Of a DNA stretch of 64,000 nt, positions 16,503-25,073 are shown piece after piece. The position numbers were made by a program, and so were the translations under genes. Location: contig CAYFOF010000001.1 in the NCBI GenBank assembly GCA_964344655.1, positions 124,001 through 188,000 on the forward strand. The letters are read 5' to 3'. The notes under the pieces were generated by a model. It worked only from the letters and a program-made list of their open reading frames with translations. It ran no database searches and was not told the origin of the DNA. Source of the DNA: JABJPM01 sp964344655 (GTDB taxonomy: Archaea > Nanobdellota > Nanobdellia > SCGC-AAA011-G17 > PNOQ01). Every line of letters begins with the position of its first letter. The stretch's first letter is position 1.

Positions 16503-18797
16503 ATGGCAATTTCTAGGAAAAAATTAAAACCAGGGGAATATGAAATAGTACAAGAGGGAGACCAACATATTATGAAGATAAATTTCATTGGTTTATCTTA
16601 TCCTCCATCTGTAGAGGATAGTAAATTATGTATGGCTTCAGTTATTGATAGAATTGTTGAGAGTCCAAATGTTACAAGATTAGTTCTTTCTTCTGATAAA
16701 AATTATCAATATGATTCTGAACAAACCCAAATGCTTAGAGAGATTGCGAATATTTATGTTTATTTAACAAAACAAAAGAAAATTGTTAGTTTATATTCTA
16801 CCGGGATGGATCCTGGATATTCCAATGCGGTTTCTAATAGATTTGGAGAATTGCAATATATTGTTACTAATTTGATTAGGTCAGATCCTTTAGGGGCCTA
16901 TGTTGAAATAAAACGTTTGATTAGGGAACAGAAAATTAAATTAGAAAAAATAAGATCCGATTTTGAGAAAACTCAAGAAAATACTTATTTGAAAACCTTA
17001 GAAGAAATGCATGATTTATTAGAGAAAACTAGATTGATTTCTTTGGCCAAAGATGAATTGGATGGGTTTATTATTGGAGATAGAAATTTATATTCAAATT
17101 ATTTTAGGCCTTTGATTGCGCCTAATTTTATGCATACTAGGTTGATGGCAGAACCTCCTTTGAATGCAGATGAAGTGGATAGTTATTTTTTAAATGATGA
17201 TACAAATGTTATGGTTTTTAATTTAGAAGGAGAGGTTAATTATAGATATCATATAACTCCTCCTGAATTTAATTTAAATGAAGATTATTTAGAATTATTA
17301 GATTTGGCTAGAACTGTTTTATCTGAACATGAGCCGGTAGCAGAAGAATTTACGAATCCAGAAAGAATGAGAGAGACTTTCTTTAATATTGGTAGAGATT
17401 TAATTACTGAATTAGCACAAAGAAAAGGTGTTGAGTTAGATTATGCTGATGTTGAAAAGTTAGCTAAAATTTTAGTTAGATATACAGTGGGTTTTGGTTT
17501 GTTAGAAGTTGTTTTGAGTGATGAAAAAATACAAGATTTAGTTGTTAATGGCCCAATTGGGGAAAACCCAATATATATTGTGCATCAAGATTATGGGGAA
17601 TGTTCTACTAATTTAATTCCAAGTAAAAGTGATGGAGAAGGATGGGCAACTAAATTCAGATTAATTTCAGGTAGACCATTAGATGAAGCTAACCCTGTTT
17701 TAGATACTGAATTGATAGTTCCGGGTTCAAGAGCGAGAGTAGCAATTATTACTGATCCATTAAATCCTGTTGGATTAGGATATGCTTTTAGAAGACATAG
17801 GGATGATCCATGGACTTTGCCTTTGTTTATGGAAAAAAGAATGATAAATTCGATGGGGTCAGCTTTGTTAAGTTTCTTGATTGATGGGGGGAGAACAATA
17901 TTATTTGCTGGAACTAGAAGTAGTGGTAAAACTTCTTTATTAGGGGCAAGCATGGTTGAGATCATGAGAAAGTCTAGAGTCATTACTGTTGAAGATACTT
18001 TGGAATTGCCTGTTCGAGCATTGAGAAAGTTAGGATATAATATTCAACCATTGAAAGTACGTGCGGCTTTAACAGAGGGAGGAACTGAATTATCTGCTGA
18101 AGAAGGAATTAGAACTAGTTTAAGAATGGGAGATAGTAGTTTAATTGTTGGTGAAGTAAGGAGTAAAGAGGCATTAGCTTTGTACGAGGCGATGAGAGTT
18201 GGTGCATTAGCTAATGTTGTGGCAGGTACAATTCATGGTGGAAGTCCTTATTCTATTTTTGACAGAGTTGTTAATGATTTGGGAGTTCCTAGAACTAGTT
18301 TTAAGGCTACAGATATAATTGTTATTTCGAATCCTATTAAATCTCCTGATGGATTAAAAAAATTAAGAAGGGTTTTGAGCATAACAGAAGTTCGTAAGGA
18401 ATGGGAAGATGATCCGTTAAAAGAAGGAGCGTTTGTTGATTTAATGGTTTACAATCCAGAAACAGATGAATTAGAGCCTACGGATAATTTGTTGAATGGT
18501 GATTCTGAAATTATTAAACAAATTGCAGGTAATGTGAAAGAGTGGGCAGGCAATTGGGATGCAGTTTGGGAAAATATAATGCTTAGGAAAACTATAAAAG
18601 AAGAATTGTTAAATTTGTATAAAGAAACAAAAAGAGGATCTATTTTAGAAGCTCCGTTTGTTATTGCAGCCAATGATAATTTCCATAAAATCTCTGATGA
18701 AGTTTTAACAAGATATGGGGAGTTAAATACAAAGAGAATATTATTTAGGTGGAGAGAGTGGCTTGAAAAAGAGGTGAATAATGCCGATATCAAATAA
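16503..18797 (+). CDS. type II/IV secretion (pilus/archaellum) ATPase, TadA/CpaF-like
   Basis: About 764 residues from ATG at 16503, preceded by GGAGTGGTGAT; an ATG at 16479 is in frame but lacks this site. An N-terminal domain of about 260 residues precedes the ATPase core. Walker A GTRSSGKTS lies near residue 470, and the Asp-box/Walker B region (VEDTLELP, SLIVGEVRS) follows, then the His box (GTIHGGSPYSIFDR). These hexameric ATPases drive assembly of archaella and type IV pili. The next gene, a membrane platform, overlaps by 17 bases, as expected for such a pair. Confidence 0.93.
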   Translation: MAISRKKLKPGEYEIVQEGDQHIMKINFIGLSYPPSVEDSKLCMASVIDRIVESPNVTRLVLSSDKNYQYDSEQTQMLREIANIYVYLTKQKKIVSLYSTGMDPGYSNAVSNRFGELQYIVTNLIRSDPLGAYVEIKRLIREQKIKLEKIRSDFEKTQENTYLKTLEEMHDLLEKTRLISLAKDELDGFIIGDRNLYSNYFRPLIAPNFMHTRLMAEPPLNADEVDSYFLNDDTNVMVFNLEGEVNYRYHITPPEFNLNEDYLELLDLARTVLSEHEPVAEEFTNPERMRETFFNIGRDLITELAQRKGVELDYADVEKLAKILVRYTVGFGLLEVVLSDEKIQDLVVNGPIGENPIYIVHQDYGECSTNLIPSKSDGEGWATKFRLISGRPLDEANPVLDTELIVPGSRARVAIITDPLNPVGLGYAFRRHRDDPWTLPLFMEKRMINSMGSALLSFLIDGGRTILFAGTRSSGKTSLLGASMVEIMRKSRVITVEDTLELPVRALRKLGYNIQPLKVRAALTEGGTELSAEEGIRTSLRMGDSSLIVGEVRSKEALALYEAMRVGALANVVAGTIHGGSPYSIFDRVVNDLGVPRTSFKATDIIVISNPIKSPDGLKKLRRVLSITEVRKEWEDDPLKEGAFVDLMVYNPETDELEPTDNLLNGDSEIIKQIAGNVKEWAGNWDAVWENIMLRKTIKEELLNLYKETKRGSILEAPFVIAANDNFHKISDEVLTRYGELNTKRILFRWREWLEKEVNNADIK

Positions 18798-20916
18798 AGA
18801 AATTGAAGAAGTATTAAATAAGTATAAAACTAAACTGGATAAGAATGTTGAGTTAAAAGATATTGGCGAATATGTTCCAGATCCTGAATTTTCTAAACAA
18901 TATTTATCTTTTAGAAAGGAAGCATTAGGTAGAACTAATTCTACTTATGAAAAACTTTGTAATTTTTCTGAAGAGATAATTAAAGTAAATCCTTCTGAAA
19001 AAGATCTTGATAAGATTGAGAAGAGTATTGATATTGCTCATTTGAATATTACTCCTGTTGGGGCTGCAAGTTTTGCAATGGTTTTAGCTTCTATTTTAGT
19101 TATTGTTAGTTTAATTATTGGAGGGGTTTCTTATTTCTTAACAGGACAATTAGGAATTTTATTATTGTCTTTATTTTTGATTTTAATATCTGTATTGATT
19201 ATTGGTCCGGTTACTAGATATCCATTGCGTATTGCCAATAGTTGGAGATTATCAGCGGGAAATCAAATGGTTTTGTGCATGTTGTATATTGTTATTTATA
19301 TGAGACATACATCTAATTTAGAAAATGCAATAAAATTTGCAGCAGATCATATTTCTGATCCTTTATCTTTAGATTTGAAGAAAGTATTTTGGGATATTGA
19401 AACTGGGAAATTTTCTACATTAAAGGAATCTTTAGAAAGTTACTTAGTAAAATGGAGAGATCATCATTTAGAGTTTGTTAATTCATTCCATTTGGTTGAG
19501 AGTAGTTTATATGAGCCAAGTGAGGAAAGAAGATTAGAATTATTGGATAAATCTTTGAAAGTTATTTTGGATGGAACTTATGAAAGAATGTTGCATTATG
19601 CGCATGATTTAAAAAATCCAATAACTATGTTACATATGCTTGGAGTAATTCTACCAATATTAGGATTGGTTATATTTCCTTTGATTGGTGCGTTTTTATC
19701 TGGTGTTAAATGGTATTATTTGTTTTTAGTCTATAATATCTTTTTACCAATTATTGTATATAATGCTGGAATAAATATATTATCTAAACGTCCTGGAAGT
19801 TATGGGGAAATGAATGTTGAAATTCCTAAAAAGAAAGGAATATTAACATTTTCTGTATTTTTATTTATTATATTGTTTTTGATAGGTATTTCTCCGTTTG
19901 TAATAAATGCAATTAATCCTTCGTATGATATTACTTTCTGGGGAGATGAATCATTCTTGGATTTTGAATGTGATGGAAGTGGATGTATTGGTCCTTTTGG
20001 ATTGGGTGCATTAATCTTAGGAATGTTTATTCCATTAGGTCTTGCTTTAAGTGTAGGAATGTATTATAAATCTAAAACTAAAAAAGCAATGGAAGTTAGA
20101 AATGAGACTAAAAAATTAGAGAAAGAATTTTCTACTGCATTATTCCAATTGGGTACTCGTATAGGAGATGGGATTCCTTCTGAGCTAGCTTTCCAAGATG
20201 TTGCTAAAACTATGAGTGGAACTCCTGCTGGAAGATTTTTTGAAAAAGTACATATGAATTTAACTAAAGCAGGAATGAATATGAGAGATGCAATATTTGA
20301 TCCTGAAAGAGGAGCAATTGTAGAATATCCTAGTCCGTTAGTTGAGAGTTCTATGGAAGTATTAATTGAGAGTTCTAAGAAAGGTCCTACTGTTGTTGCA
20401 CAATCTTTGACAAGTATTTCTAATTATGTTAATAAAGTCCATAGCGTTAATGAGAGGTTGAAAGATTTATTATCTGAAATAATTTCAAGTATGAAAAGTC
20501 AAATTAATTTCATGGCTCCAGTTATATCTGGTATTGTTGTTGGAATTTCTAGCATGATTGTGGGAGTTATTTCTAAATTAAGTGATAGATTGTCAGGATT
20601 GCAAGATGATTCTGCAATAAGTATCGGAGGAGGAATTGATTTAACTACATTTTCAGAATTGTTTAGTAAAACAGAAGCAATTCCAGGATATTGGTTCCAA
20701 ATTGTTGTGGGAATTTATGTTGTTCAAATAATTTATATTTTGACTGTATTATCAAACAGTATTGAGTTTGGGGTGGATAAATTAAGTGAGAAGAATAGTA
20801 TTGGTAAAAATATAATTAAAGGAACAATAATTTATTTGATAGTTTCTTTAATATCTGTGTTAATCTTTGGAAGAATTGCTGCAACTGTATTGTCAAGTGT
20901 TGGTGGAGCTGTTTAA
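18781..20916 (+). CDS. pilus/archaellum membrane platform protein, TadC/ArlJ-like
   Basis: 711 residues. Two type II secretion system F-like halves: the first ends near residues 280-320 (LHMLGVILPILGLVIFPLIG), the second includes FQLGTRIGDGIPSELAFQ and terminates with three membrane helices. Additional helices lie at about 92-140 and 355-430. This is the usual platform partner of the upstream ATPase, start overlapping its stop, with GAGGTG before the ATG. It is longer than a single-domain ArlJ, as in other archaeal pilus loci with duplicated F domains. Confidence 0.9.
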   Translation: MPISNKEIEEVLNKYKTKLDKNVELKDIGEYVPDPEFSKQYLSFRKEALGRTNSTYEKLCNFSEEIIKVNPSEKDLDKIEKSIDIAHLNITPVGAASFAMVLASILVIVSLIIGGVSYFLTGQLGILLLSLFLILISVLIIGPVTRYPLRIANSWRLSAGNQMVLCMLYIVIYMRHTSNLENAIKFAADHISDPLSLDLKKVFWDIETGKFSTLKESLESYLVKWRDHHLEFVNSFHLVESSLYEPSEERRLELLDKSLKVILDGTYERMLHYAHDLKNPITMLHMLGVILPILGLVIFPLIGAFLSGVKWYYLFLVYNIFLPIIVYNAGINILSKRPGSYGEMNVEIPKKKGILTFSVFLFIILFLIGISPFVINAINPSYDITFWGDESFLDFECDGSGCIGPFGLGALILGMFIPLGLALSVGMYYKSKTKKAMEVRNETKKLEKEFSTALFQLGTRIGDGIPSELAFQDVAKTMSGTPAGRFFEKVHMNLTKAGMNMRDAIFDPERGAIVEYPSPLVESSMEVLIESSKKGPTVVAQSLTSISNYVNKVHSVNERLKDLLSEIISSMKSQINFMAPVISGIVVGISSMIVGVISKLSDRLSGLQDDSAISIGGGIDLTTFSELFSKTEAIPGYWFQIVVGIYVVQIIYILTVLSNSIEFGVDKLSEKNSIGKNIIKGTIIYLIVSLISVLIFGRIAATVLSSVGGAV

Positions 20917-20951
20917 AAAGATTTATAAAAATATAAATGAAAATGTTCAAT

Positions 20952-21071
20952 ATGAATAAAAGAGGGATTTTATCAGATTATCTTAAAGAGATATTTATTT
21001 TAATTTTGATAATTGTTTCCATTTATTTATTATATATGTTTATTACAGGGAAGGTGGGTTCAATTGTATAA
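20952..21071 (+). CDS. small class III signal-peptide protein (39 aa)
   Basis: ATG at 20952, TAA at 21069-21071. MNKRG followed by ILSDYLKEIFILILIIVSIYL has the KRG-hydrophobic pattern cut by archaeal prepilin peptidases. Almost nothing follows the helix, so it would be a minimal pilin-like or accessory subunit. TTTATAAA at about 20931-20938 supplies a promoter. No family recognised. Confidence 0.5.
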   Translation: MNKRGILSDYLKEIFILILIIVSIYLLYMFITGKVGSIV

Positions 21072-21081
21072 AAAAGGAGAG

Positions 21082-21912
21082 ATGATGAGAACAATTGTTT
21101 TAGCTATACCTGTTATAATTGTGGCTGCAATATTATTTTTTGTTGTTTCAGAAATTTTAGAATCTGGAAGTGATAGTGTAGATAGGGAGGCTTGTAGGAA
21201 TAGTGTTTTGTTGAAAGAACGAGCCAAGGTTCTTGGGGAGTCTTTGATTAGTGATGTAAAATGTGAAACTAATTTAGTTGAAGTGGATTCTACTGATAGA
21301 GATGTTATTTTCCATGAAATAACAAATGAGATGTATGATTGCTGGTATCAATTTGGAGAGGGGAAAAGAGATTTTTTAGACAATAATGATTTTGCTGGAA
21401 GTGATGAATGGTGTTTTGTTTGTTCAAGAATTGATTTTAGTGAAGATGTAAAAAAAGAATATCCTGAAATTAATATGGTAGATTTTAATAGTTTTTTAAC
21501 AAATGAGGTTATTCCATTATCTGCGAGAGATACAACTTTCTATGAATATTTTTATGGGGCTGATTTACCTAACCAAATAGATGGAAACTTACAGGATCCT
21601 TCTTTTGTGTTTAATACTGATGAACCATTGTATATTGGATTTTTAATAGATAAGAATAGAGCACATAATTTAGCTTACAAAACTGAGTGGGTTACTGGAG
21701 TTGGTGGAGTGCTATTGTGTGGTGTTGGAGTAGCAGGAGCTATTGCTGCACCAGGAGCAGGATTGGGTGCCGCATGGACGTTATGTAGTTCTGGTTTGAC
21801 TTTGGCTGGTACGTCTTTTGCTTTGATGTCTACTGTTAAAGATGATTATGTTTCTGGAATGAATATTGGTTCTGGAGAAGTGTTAAAGGAGTGGTGTAAT
21901 GAAAATCGGTAA
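21082..21912 (+). CDS. membrane-anchored secreted protein of the pilus locus
   Basis: 276 residues from ATG at 21082, chosen because AAAGGAGAG lies just upstream; the reading frame is open further left. N-terminal signal anchor (IVLAIPVIIVAAILFFVV), an extracytoplasmic domain with several Cys (ACRNS, DVKCET, DCWYQ, WCFVCS), and a Gly/Ala-rich hydrophobic stretch near residues 215-255. Cys pairs suggest disulfides outside the cell. Its end overlaps the next small gene. Function unknown; probably a pilus accessory or tip-type component by context. Confidence 0.6.
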   Translation: MMRTIVLAIPVIIVAAILFFVVSEILESGSDSVDREACRNSVLLKERAKVLGESLISDVKCETNLVEVDSTDRDVIFHEITNEMYDCWYQFGEGKRDFLDNNDFAGSDEWCFVCSRIDFSEDVKKEYPEINMVDFNSFLTNEVIPLSARDTTFYEYFYGADLPNQIDGNLQDPSFVFNTDEPLYIGFLIDKNRAHNLAYKTEWVTGVGGVLLCGVGVAGAIAAPGAGLGAAWTLCSSGLTLAGTSFALMSTVKDDYVSGMNIGSGEVLKEWCNENR

Positions 21913-22057
21913 AAAAGGAATTGTTTGGAATAAATTAGGAAATTGGATTTTGTTGTTAATTTTATTGATTATAATAATATTAATTGTTGGAGATCAAAGA
22001 GATAGAATTTATAGTGCTTTAGATAGCTTAAGAAATATTTTGAGGTTTGGTGGATGA
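21899..22057 (+). CDS. small class III signal-peptide protein (52 aa)
   Basis: ATG at 21899 overlaps the previous stop; TGA at 22055-22057 overlaps the next ATG. MKIGKKG then IVWNKLGNWILLLILLIIII is a class III-like signal with a helix, followed by a short charged tail (QRDRIYSALDSLRNILRFGG). Overlaps on both sides argue strongly that it is translated. Probably a minor pilin-like protein. Confidence 0.58.
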   Translation: MKIGKKGIVWNKLGNWILLLILLIIIILIVGDQRDRIYSALDSLRNILRFGG

Positions 22058-22647
22058 ATAGAAAAGGAGAATTTAGTATCGTACAAATTGTAAAACCAAT
22101 TTTGATTTTAATATTGGTCGTTGCTATATTGATTTGGGCAGGTCCTGCATATACTAAAATTAGAGAATCTTTAGGATTCCAAGTTGGGCTGACAATTGAA
22201 GAGCAAAAAGTGCAAGATCAAATAATTGATTCTATTGATAATGATTTAATTCCTAATTTGTATACGTGTAAAGATAGTATAAAAGAAGGATGTTTTTGTT
22301 TAGTAAATGAATTTTCTCTGCCTACAGATTATAAAATTGAATTTAGTAGAGAGGATGATAGTACTATGTTAACTTTTTATAATCATAGAAATGGGAAATT
22401 TTTAGAGAAATGGATTGGTGGTGTAAAACCGTGTGTTGATAATAATTTTGTTTTTACTGAATTAAGTGATGAAAAAGTATCTTTATCTTTTTCTAGTATT
22501 ATTGAAGCTTTTTTTAATTTAAATGGAAAAGATGTGAGAAAAGAGGTTGATGGGGATTTTATGTTTTATAAACCAGAACAAGGCTCAATTTGTGTTGTAA
22601 GTGAGGAAATGTCTAATTTAAGAGATAAGGAGAATATATGTGATTAA
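22054..22647 (+). CDS. class III prepilin-like protein (197 aa)
   Basis: MNRKG-EFSIVQIV followed by the helix ILILILVVAILIWAG gives a prepilin-type N-terminus with Glu directly after the cut Gly, plus a roughly 165-residue extracellular part containing Cys pairs (YTCKDSIKEGCFC, GVKPCVDN, SICVV). Coupled to the previous gene through ATGA. Likely a minor pilin of the locus; no named family recognised. Confidence 0.62.
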   Translation: MNRKGEFSIVQIVKPILILILVVAILIWAGPAYTKIRESLGFQVGLTIEEQKVQDQIIDSIDNDLIPNLYTCKDSIKEGCFCLVNEFSLPTDYKIEFSREDDSTMLTFYNHRNGKFLEKWIGGVKPCVDNNFVFTELSDEKVSLSFSSIIEAFFNLNGKDVRKEVDGDFMFYKPEQGSICVVSEEMSNLRDKENICD

Positions 22648-22653
22648 CCAAAA

Positions 22654-22694
22654 GATTTAAATAAATAATTTGATGATATTGGTTTAGAGGTGAT
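22654..22694 (+). promoter_or_regulatory. promoter and RBS of the candidate major pilin
   Basis: GATTTAAATAAA at 22654-22665 is a TATA box inside an otherwise tightly packed operon. A start about 25 nt later leaves a short leader holding GAGGTGAT at 22687-22694, four bases from the ATG at 22698. An extra internal promoter together with a Shine-Dalgarno site suggests this subunit is made in excess. Confidence 0.5.
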
Positions 22695-22697
22695 TAA

Positions 22698-23045
22698 ATG
22701 ATGGATAATAAAAAAGGTCAAACGCTTTCTATTAATACTATAATAATTACCATATTGGCAATCTTTGTTTTAGTTATTTTAGTTGTTGCACTAACAGGAG
22801 GAACTGGAAATTTTGTTGATTGGTGGAACGAAATTTGGGGATCCCAAGCAATAGATGCTCAAGCGGCAGTATTGAAGTGTGATGGACTATGTACAAGATA
22901 TGACACTACGGGAGATGGTTCTTTGAGACAACAATTCTGTACAAGTGTACTTGAAGTTTCTGGGGTTGAAGATGAGCCAATAGAACTGACGTGTGCCGAG
23001 TTAGTTGCAAACGGAAGAGTTTCATGTCCTTCTATAACTTGTTGA
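22698..23045 (+). CDS. class III prepilin-like protein, candidate major pilin (115 aa)
   Basis: MMDNKKG-QTLSINTIIITI followed by LAIFVLVILVVAL is a textbook class III signal (KKG-Q). The mature protein is about 108 residues, the size of a small pilin, with six Cys (KCDGLC, FCTS, LTCAE, VSC, ITC) that could form disulfides. It alone in the run has its own promoter plus Shine-Dalgarno site, hence the suggestion that it is the major subunit. That role is inference. Confidence 0.62.
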   Translation: MMDNKKGQTLSINTIIITILAIFVLVILVVALTGGTGNFVDWWNEIWGSQAIDAQAAVLKCDGLCTRYDTTGDGSLRQQFCTSVLEVSGVEDEPIELTCAELVANGRVSCPSITC

Positions 23046-23047
23046 TA

Positions 23048-23257
23048 ATGAACTTTAATTTTTTTTATTCTTTTTTGAATAATAGGAAAGGGCAAGGATT
23101 GTCTGTAGAAACTATTATTAAGATTTTAATTGTGATAATTGTTGCTTTACTTTTAATTGTTATTTTTAGTGGCCAGTCAAATGTTATCTTTGATAGTGTT
23201 AATCAATTTTTAGGTCTTGCCTCTGAGAGTGGACCTTCTGATTTGGGAGGATCATAA
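23048..23257 (+). CDS. class III prepilin-like protein (69 aa)
   Basis: Start at ATG 23048, one base after the previous stop region. NNRKG-QGLSVETIIKI followed by LIVIIVALLLIVIF is a class III signal after a 16-residue leader. Only about 25 residues follow the helix (ending SGPSDLGGS), so this is a very small subunit. The TAA overlaps the next ATG. Confidence 0.58.
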   Translation: MNFNFFYSFLNNRKGQGLSVETIIKILIVIIVALLLIVIFSGQSNVIFDSVNQFLGLASESGPSDLGGS

Positions 23258-23736
23258 TGGCACTAAATATGAGTATTAAATCTGTTGTAGGCTTAGTTTT
23301 GGGAGTTATTATCTTATTATTTGTTTTTAATATTGGTGCAGCTATTTTTGAGTTTTTATTTCCGGATGTTTCTCAGTTAACTGAAGAATCTTTAGATAAG
23401 ATGAGTGATATTGTTAATGATATGGTGACTGGAGAGAATTCTACTTTCTTATTTTATATGAGTAATGGATATTCTTTAGTGGGTTTTGATAAAGGGCAAA
23501 ATACAAAATCTGGAATATTTGAGAGACCGGCATCTTGTTTTGGAAAATCTTGTTTAGTTATTTGTGGTGATGGAAATCAAGTTGAATCATGTAAGAATTC
23601 TAAGTTGGTTAGAACTTTTGATTTTGATGTGATAGAAACAACTTCTGATAATGGGATTATTACTGTAGTTCAAGGAAAATATGTTGAATTGGATATGAAA
23701 ATCATTAATAGAACTTTGATTGTACAGGAAAAGTAA
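23257..23736 (+). CDS. membrane-anchored pilus-locus protein (159 aa)
   Basis: GGAGGATCATA precedes the ATG, which overlaps the previous stop. N-terminal helix (VVGLVLGVIILLFVFNIGAA) without a clear KKG site, then an extracytoplasmic domain with CFGKSCLVICGDGNQVESC, a Cys-rich loop. The last 50 residues are beta-rich. Probably an accessory component; function unknown. Confidence 0.58.
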   Translation: MALNMSIKSVVGLVLGVIILLFVFNIGAAIFEFLFPDVSQLTEESLDKMSDIVNDMVTGENSTFLFYMSNGYSLVGFDKGQNTKSGIFERPASCFGKSCLVICGDGNQVESCKNSKLVRTFDFDVIETTSDNGIITVVQGKYVELDMKIINRTLIVQEK

Positions 23737-23765
23737 TATAAATACTTAATTTAGATATTATTGAT

Positions 23766-24152
23766 ATGGCTGAAGAGAGGATGTATTTCTGGTCTGCGTA
23801 TGTTATTATTGCAATTGTTGTATTTATTCCTATGTTATTTATGATGGAAAAATTATCTGATGGAGATTCTTTTAATGAAAAGTTAGTTGTTAATGAATTA
23901 AGTTTGGCTAGTGAGGTTTTATTTGGGTTTAATGGAGAATCTAGAGTTGAATATTTTTTAGTTGATAATTATTTTGTTGAGTTTACAGATGACTGTAAAT
24001 TTTTAGTTAGTGTTGGAAGTAGTGGTGGATCTAGGTCTTTTTGTGCAGATGATATTAATTTAGATAAAGAAGTTTTAGAGAAAGGCGAATTTAACTCTGT
24101 TATTTTAGAAAAGAAAGGAGATAAATTTTTGGTTGTAGGAGTTGTTAAATGA
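23766..24152 (+). CDS. membrane-anchored pilus-locus protein (128 aa)
   Basis: N-terminal helix (VIIAIVVFIPMLFMM) after MAEERMYFWSAY, then about 100 extracellular residues with two Cys. AATATAAATACTT at about 23734-23746 lies near the usual TATA position, so an internal promoter is possible. Coupled to the next gene by ATGATG overlap. No family recognised. Confidence 0.55.
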   Translation: MAEERMYFWSAYVIIAIVVFIPMLFMMEKLSDGDSFNEKLVVNELSLASEVLFGFNGESRVEYFLVDNYFVEFTDDCKFLVSVGSSGGSRSFCADDINLDKEVLEKGEFNSVILEKKGDKFLVVGVVK

Positions 24153-24613
24153 TGCTTGGAAAAAAAGGACAGGTATTTGAAACAGAACAATTGAGAATGA
24201 TCTCTTATGCTGGAGGATTGTTATTTGTTGCGGTTATTATTGTTTTAGTTTTTGCCCAAAGTGTTAAGGTTGATGTGGATACAAATGATTTAGAGAAACA
24301 TACTGCAGTTCACAGGCTGCTTAATTCTAAAAACTGTTTAGGGGTTGTTGATGGAGTTTTAGAATTGTATAATTTTAATGAACTTAGATTAAATGAATGT
24401 TTTGATTCTTCTAGTGGAGTGGAACTTAAATTATCATATTTGAATGAGAGTAGAATTGTTGAAGTTAACAAACAAATGGTTTCTCAGAAGATTGTTTGTG
24501 GTTTGAAAGAATCTAGATATGAATGTTATGACACAAGGAAATTTGTTTTAGTTTCTGGAGATTTTGGAATTGAGAAAGGAATTTTAGATGTGAAGGTGAT
24601 ATTAAATGCATAA
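24149..24613 (+). CDS. class III prepilin-like protein (154 aa)
   Basis: MMLGKKG-QVFETEQLRMI followed by SYAGGLLFVAVIIVLVFA is a class III-like signal. The remaining 115 residues form a soluble domain with Cys at CLGVVDG, NECFDS, IVCGLKESRYEC. Both ends overlap neighbouring genes, showing a coupled operon. Likely minor pilin. Confidence 0.6.
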   Translation: MMLGKKGQVFETEQLRMISYAGGLLFVAVIIVLVFAQSVKVDVDTNDLEKHTAVHRLLNSKNCLGVVDGVLELYNFNELRLNECFDSSSGVELKLSYLNESRIVEVNKQMVSQKIVCGLKESRYECYDTRKFVLVSGDFGIEKGILDVKVILNA

Positions 24614-25073
24614 AAAAGGAGAGACGGTATTAAGTGATATCACTAGTTCTATAATTACTGCTGTTTTATTAGCAGTTTTTATTGTAATATTTTTGACTTT
24701 TGGAGATGGAGAAGAAAGTTCTATTATTGTTAATGATGTTTTGTATACTTATGAAAATTCTTTTGTTTTAGAATCTTATTTGAATACTCCTTATGGGGAT
24801 GGAGTTATTAGTGATTTAATTAATTCTTGGTTGAAAGGAGGAAGTAAAGATTTGTTGGTTAGTGAAACGGAATTAATATTTGATAGGGCGTATGGGAAAT
24901 GCTATTCTGTTAATTATATGGGAGAATTTTTTGTGGGAGATGCTTCTTTTATTGGACATAAAGCAACATGCATAGATTATCCTAATTTTGATAAAAAGGA
25001 TTTGAAGATTTGTATTGATTTTTCTTCTTTTGATGAGAAATTAGCTAAAGGGGAGGAACAACAATGTTTCTAG
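24606..25073 (+). CDS. class III prepilin-like protein (155 aa)
   Basis: MHKKG-ETVLSDITSSII followed by TAVLLAVFIVIFLTF is a class III signal with Glu after the Gly. The soluble part has Cys at YGKCYS, KATCID, KICID and the C-terminal QQCF. Start overlaps the previous gene by 8 bases, stop overlaps the next by 10. Probably a minor pilin. Confidence 0.6.
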   Translation: MHKKGETVLSDITSSIITAVLLAVFIVIFLTFGDGEESSIIVNDVLYTYENSFVLESYLNTPYGDGVISDLINSWLKGGSKDLLVSETELIFDRAYGKCYSVNYMGEFFVGDASFIGHKATCIDYPNFDKKDLKICIDFSSFDEKLAKGEEQQCF

